Assembly (NCBI GenBank): GCA_019454045.1
Contig: SKCR01017761.1
Span: 26,804-90,803 of the forward strand
Direction: 5' to 3'
Length of the DNA stretch: 64,000 nt
Source of the DNA: Zanthoxylum bungeanum
Lineage: Eukaryota; Streptophyta; Magnoliopsida; Sapindales; Rutaceae
The notes beneath the pieces are model-generated. The model worked only from the letters and a program-made list of their open reading frames with translations. It was not told the DNA's origin and searched no databases. Every line of letters begins with the position of its first letter. Position 1 is the stretch's first letter. Both the position numbers and the translations under genes were made by a program. This document shows, piece by piece, positions 58,609 through 64,000 of the stretch.

Positions 58609-60900
58609 TTGTTTAAGCATGAAATTGATTTTGGATAAAATTTATTTGAGCATGATTTGATTAAATTGTTTGATTGAGTATGCTTGAATGATGATAACTT
58701 AGAGTTATGCATGATCAATTTGATGAAAATTGAATTGGATTAATTTTCCCCCAAAAATTGGGCTTGGCCGAAAGTTACATGCCTTAATTAGTCATGGTAA
58801 TTTTTGTTCTTTTGATCATTGGATGAGTTGAAAGACTTGGGAAATGTTGATTTGAGATTCAATTGGATTGAAATCGGAATTGGACATTAAATCCCCAAAT
58901 TGACGTGACCTATATAGCATGGAAATGAATTGATTTTTTTATTCAATAATGTTGGACATGTGTTGATGATAATAAGCATGATTAATTATGTAAATTAGTT
59001 TTTTGGAAATGTTAATTTGACTAATTAATTATGGCTAATACACTTTAAATAATTTAATTGTGATATTTGGAATATTGTGATTAAATTGGTTGGGCTAAAT
59101 TTGGAATTGGGCTAATAAAGTTGTATTTGGGCTTAATGGGCTTGGTTGGGCCAAGTTTGGTTTAGGTTAATTGGTTGGATCCAATTGGGCCCAAAACCAT
59201 ATCCATAAAGTCCAAATATAATATAATGGACCTTTAAAATTGTAATTGGGCCTAAATTGATTTTTGGCAAAGGGTGATTCATTATTGAGCTTTGGTTGCC
59301 AAAGTCCATGCCATATAAATTAATTGAAAGCCCATTGGACTTTAATTAAATTGACATTGGATGTTAATTGGGCTTGGAGACCCGTAATGATTAGATTTAG
59401 AATCTAAGTCGCAAAAGGCTCATTAATAAAGTGTAATTATTTAATTTGTAATTAAATAAAGAATTAGTATTAAATACAAATTAAATTGGATTTAATATTG
59501 TAGTTTGATATAATTCAAGAATTCGTACTTTGAGTACTTATCCTTAAAACGAGTTTGACTCGCGCAAATCAAATCGTTGTTTGAACATTGGATGGTCATT
59601 AATTTCAGATTAATTAAATGGATTAGATTGATTGATAACATGTTTTGTGTGAATACATGGATGTGATGTATGAATAATGTGTATCGGATGGATATTAGAT
59701 GGGTGAGGGCGATTTTGGAAATTGTTGTAATAAATTTAGAATTTATTAAATTGGACCTGCGTGTCCAGCCTATTACCTCTTGACTCTTTGTATTTCTCTT
59801 CTCACTTATTCCCCTCAATGTAAATGAGGTTTCTTTAGAAGTGTTATGTAATTGGGTAGAAGTAAGATTTGTGCTAGCGGGAGAGAGGAAAATGAGAGAT
59901 TTGTTCTAGGAACAAAATGTTTTATATATCCATCTGCATATCATTATTAATTTATTACGCGCCTTATTATGTTTTTTAGAATGCATGTTTAAGGGTGTAT
60001 GATGAGACCTTAACAAAGATAATTAATTGGTTGCCAATTACATGAAAAACCCTCAACAAATATTAAGCGTTTTTCCTTTCATTGAGTGATTCATTCTCAC
60101 GATCCAAGATTGGCACTGGCTTGTTGGCCAAAGTCAAGACCTTTGTCCATCGCGGATGTGTTTGAATCATGAAGGCTTTGTTCCATATCGCATGTCTTGT
60201 CCAAGTTGTGATTTGTTGGCCAAAGTCAAGATCACTTCTTGTCCATCGACATCGATTACAAAGCTTTCCAAGGTCAATGGGTCCCGCTTAACTGGAATCA
60301 TTAAGTTTGTTGTGCCAAAGCCAAGGCTTAATTGATTCAGAGGAAAAAAGGTTAGGGAATATATCGGATATATTGGCATATATTAGATATATGTTTCGGA
60401 TTTTGATGTCCACCTACTGGATTTAGGAATTGGATGAGATTCAATTGATCTTAGAGATCTTCCTGGTTAAATATCATACAATGTGTTGGCTAAAGTAAAG
60501 GTTGTGCGTTATTTAACGGGATCCTAGCCCACTAGGAAATAAGGTTTCCCGAGTACTCAACAGAGGGTTAGAGGCTCGCCGAAAAATAGTGGGAGGCAAG
60601 TATTAAATTTGTAATTTCGTTTAGATACTTGCCAATACGCGCTCATTTCAATTTTTGTCATTACTTAAATATATATTAGTTGGACTAATATTTAATCGTT
60701 GTTTTAAATAAACAGTTGGACTGTATTCAAACTACTTCAATTATAGTTGATTATATAATTGGATTATAGTAATCAATATATTTGAATTTAAATAATCAAA
60801 TTATAGTTGATTATATAGTTATACTATAGTAATCATTATATTCAATAGTACCCGAAATCGTTGATTGGATAGTTGGACTATTGAAATCAAGATAACTGAA
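58609..60900 (+). other. A3 5' leader
   Basis: A non-coding leader homologous, in opposite orientation, to those of A1 and A2. It has an AT-rich part with many TAATTGGGC words. Four TTGGCCAAAGTCAAG-type motifs (reverse complement of those in A1) lie near 60124, 60217, 60309 and 60487. Confidence 0.75.
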
Positions 60901-63123
60901 AGATTGGTGTTTAAAACATAATCCTGGGAGAAAATGTCATTAAAACGGCTTTAATTTTCAATTGGGAATAAAACCTCAGGATAGTCCTGGGAACTAAGAA
61001 GTTACTCTATTTGATAGAGAAACCTCTTGGGCCTAAGCCCGGAGTTGAGCAAATAGTGGAGCATGAGTTTTGGAAGACTCATTGTGATGATAACTTTAGT
61101 GCTCAATCCTTTATGCTAGATGCAATGACACTTTAATTCCGTCGTCAGAATTAAGGATTAGATCCTTGTACCATGATGATGAAATTAAAGATCTTCATAG
61201 ATTTATTCTTAGATCTTAGAAGTATAAATTGCAAAATAAGCTCTTTCGCTCGTGTATGTCAGAGGGTACATCTATCGAGCACTAGGTGTCAAAGATGATT
61301 GCTGACATCGATCAGCTAGGTTAGTTGGGCATTACCTACGTGGCTGAGACTACCAAAGGTTTGATCTTATAGTCTCTAACCGAAAGCTGGGGCAAGTTCA
61401 TAATGAACCAAGAGTAAACTCTTGGAGAGTTGAAGGCTATGCTCAATGAGGCAAAGCCATAACTTCTAAAAAAGGGCAAAGGAAAAATCATCACAGTCTT
61501 CTGGAAGATAAAGGACATATCCCAAGATATCTGCCTAAACTATGGCAAACGGGGTCACTAGATGCGTGACTGCCATATGGACAAGGCAGACATGAAGGAA
61601 GTGAAGACGGGGCAAGGCTCCGACTTCAAGTATGTTTATCATAAACATGTTCGCTATTAGTTTCAAAATTGGATTTTTGATACTAGATGTGGTACATAAG
61701 ATATGTACTGATGTGCGGAATCTGCTGATTAGCAGGATACTGACTTCAGTTGAGATTGATCTGCGAATCAGAAACGGGATGAGAGTCATTGTTTTAATCG
61801 TAGAAACCTAAGTTTAGGAACTACCCTTCGGGTGTGTACTTAAATTAGGAAACTGTTATAATGTACCTAGTTTGACTAGAAACATTATCTCTATATCATA
61901 GTATAACTCGTTACGGGTATACCTTTATATTCTAGAACACTAAAGTGTTTTATTTCATAAAGATGATATTGAGATAAACACATTAGATGTGAATAACAGT
62001 ATTTATATTTTGAATATAAATGAATCTCAAACGTATGACATGACAAATAAATAGCTCAAACTGAATTAATTTTATGAGACTTATTTGTGGCATTGTTGCC
62101 TGGGACACATTAAACAAGACTCGTATATCCACACTTTTGAAGAGTGGGTACTAGGACAGATTTGATTCTATTCAAATGATGTCTACGAATCTAGTTTATT
62201 AGGCAAAGTGCCTAAAACACCTTTTTACTTGGTAAAAGTGCAAGTGCCACCGATCTGTTAGCCCTCATTCATAGTGACGTAAGTGGGCCCATATCTAGCT
62301 AGACTAGAGGTGGATATGAACACTTCGTAACCTTTACGGATGTGGCATCGCGTTATGGTTATGTGTTTCTTTTGAAACACGAATCGAAAACTTTTGATAA
62401 AATCAAAGAGTTTCGACACGAAGTAGACAGAAAGATCGGTTAAAGTATTAAACATCACGATTAGACTGTGATGGAAAATACTTAAGCAATAAGTTTCTTG
62501 ATTACCTAAAAGAATATAGTATTCTTTCACAGTAGACTCCTCCCGGAACACCTCAATTGGACGGTGTGTCTAAACGGAGAAACCGAATTTTGTTGGACAT
62601 GATAAGGTTAATGATGAGTCGCTCTGAGCTACCATTTTCCTTCTAGGGCTACGCATTAAACAGTGCAGTACTTATTTTGAATAAGGTTCCATAAAAATCT
62701 GTTAGACAGACTTCATATTAGATATGAACAGGAAAGAAACTGGGTTTTCTCATTCCTGAAGATTTGGGAATGCTGGGCATATGTTTGGATGATACCAAAC
62801 TAGAACCCAAATTGGATAAGTGCCTATTTGTAGGTTATCCTAGGGAAACCAAAGTATAGTACTTATACAACTCATAAGAGAACAATTTAATTGTTGCTCG
62901 CCATGCGGTTTTCCTAATAGGAATACCTATATGCAGTGGTAAGTGGGAGGAAATTAAAACTCAATGAAAATCGGAGTAATACTGTTCCGGGCACTGAGTT
63001 CTTAATGGAACATAAACAGTTCATCAGGGATGAAACTGTTCCAATAATCTTTGAATACACAAGAATCGCGCAAGTCGGAGAGAGTCAAAAAACAACCTGG
63101 GAGGTTTGGGTTTTTGATCTAAC
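60901..63123 (+). pseudogene. A3 gag, protease and integrase remnant
   Basis: Decayed coding sequence in family A order. The zinc knuckle near 61528-61575 reads CLNYGKRGH then a stop and MRDC, so it has both a Cys-to-Tyr change and a nonsense codon. The protease remnant reads WIFDTRCGT near 61670. Pre-integrase sequence (LWHCCLGHIKQD) lies near 62085. Integrase sequence such as ALIHSDVSGP and TFTDVASRYGYVFLLKHES spans 62255-62430, with several stops. The element is cut after the integrase C-terminal region by G2, and no RT is present in the window. Confidence 0.82.
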
Positions 63124-64000
63124 TGTAGGCATTGTATTTTTACACATTAGCCCAATGATGAGTCTCGTATGGAGGCAACTACTTCTTTAGTCATGAAAGT
63201 CGCGGGAAACGGACGTTGGAAGGGTAAAGTTGGAAAATAGAATTTTTGATGGATTTAATCTCGTTGTTTTCGCTTCGGTTGCTTGTTTTACCTCCGTTTC
63301 TAAGCTCACTTAGGCCCAAAACTCCCATAGACCACATACCTAACCCAAACCAAGCCCAAATACCCAAGTCAACCCAAGTCAAACCAAGTCAAACCAAACC
63401 TATGCCCATTGGACATGATTCACGCCCATTGCCCTTTATTTAGGTAATTGCACATTAATCACATGTTTAAATCTTGTTAAATCCTTACCTAAATAAAACA
63501 AATCAAATAAAATCATTGACAAATCAAATCCAATCACAAATCCTAATTAGGAGATGCATTCCTTATTAGAAATCAATTAGGAGATTCCTTCCTAATCTAA
63601 TTAGGAAGTCTTCTCTCTTTGCCTATAAAAAGAGGCCTTCACCCCCCATTCAAAACCTAGCTCATACACCTCTCTCACACGCCTAAAGCACTCTCTTAAG
63701 CCTCCATTGCACGCCCAAGCATCCCCCTGAAGCCTCCATTTCCGCACCTTCAAGATCCAATAGCCTCCATTGCCGCACCTTCCCTCCATCATCAACACCT
63801 TTCACACCCAAGCCCTAAACTTAACCCTCCATTGCCGAGTTCCAGCCCCCATTCACAGCCCTAAAACACCCTCAAATAAACCTTATTCACAGCCCCAAAG
63901 TCGCACTAAACACCCTCTAAACACAGCCCCAAAACAGCCCCTAAAAACACCCCACTGCACCAGTGAACTGCCGAGTTTAGCTTGCTGTTCTGGTCAGTTT
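63124..64000 (+). mobile_element. G2 LTR start, Tat-type Gypsy related to G1, truncated by window end
   Basis: Begins TGTAGGCATTGTATTTTTAC and keeps GTCGCGGGAAACGGACGT, matching the reverse complement of the G1 LTR end (2640-2738). It then diverges. It lies in plus orientation inside A3; the bases before it are CTAAC. A TATA box is at 63624. The downstream part repeats GCCTCCATTGC-like words (63695-63780). It could be the 5' LTR of a full element or a solo LTR. Confidence 0.85.
63624..63630 (+). promoter_or_regulatory. Probable TATA box of G2
   Basis: TATAAAA within GCCTATAAAAAGAGGCC, about 500 bp into the LTR. It is equivalent in place to the G1 TATA box. Confidence 0.6.

Overview
The window looks like nuclear DNA of a flowering plant, most likely a eudicot. 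It is almost wholly LTR retrotransposon sequence, and I see no intact host gene, tRNA or rRNA. The evidence is paired long terminal repeats, tRNA primer-binding sites, polypurine tracts, gag/protease/integrase/reverse transcriptase remnants and 5-bp target duplications. The species cannot be read from the sequence.

Layout. (1) 1-13943: a minus-strand Ty3/Gypsy element of Tat/Ogre type (G1). Its left LTR is cut by the window start. It has a 3' untranslated tandem array, one gag-pol frame of about 1,988 codons broken only by nonsense codons, a repeat-bearing leader, a tRNA-Arg-type primer site and a 3.27-kb right LTR. (2) 13944-14608, 23968-24953 and 32517-33422: unassigned older sequence that carries the insertions. 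(3) 14609-23962: a minus-strand Ty1/Copia element (family A, copy A1) with AGATC target duplications. Its promoter-side LTR carries an internal inversion plus a 0.7-kb deletion. (4) 24954-32516: an Athila-like, non-autonomous Gypsy element (N1). Between gag remnants and its 3' end it carries an intronless, full-length but frameshifted copy of a plant LONELY GUY (LOG) cytokinin-activating enzyme gene. (5) 33423-56680: Copia family B arranged LTR-internal-LTR-internal, a tandem sharing its middle LTR. Its first LTR is split by a nested family A element (A2, 34552-44458, target duplication CCATA). Its second internal region is cut in the RT by a plus-strand family A element (A3, from 56681). (6) A3 is cut in turn at 63124 by the LTR of a plus-strand relative of G1 (G2) that runs out of the window.

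How it fits together. Insertion order can be read from the nesting: B before A2 and A3, and A3 before G2. Every element with coding sequence in view is disabled, by nonsense codons (G1), frameshifts and deletions (A1, A2, A3, B) or loss of pol (N1). The most interesting single item is the LOG transduplication in N1. Next come the shared-LTR tandem of family B, the rearranged A1 LTR, and the G1 frame with 15 stop codons but no frameshift. All positions were read by eye; LTR identities, ages and database matches were not computed.
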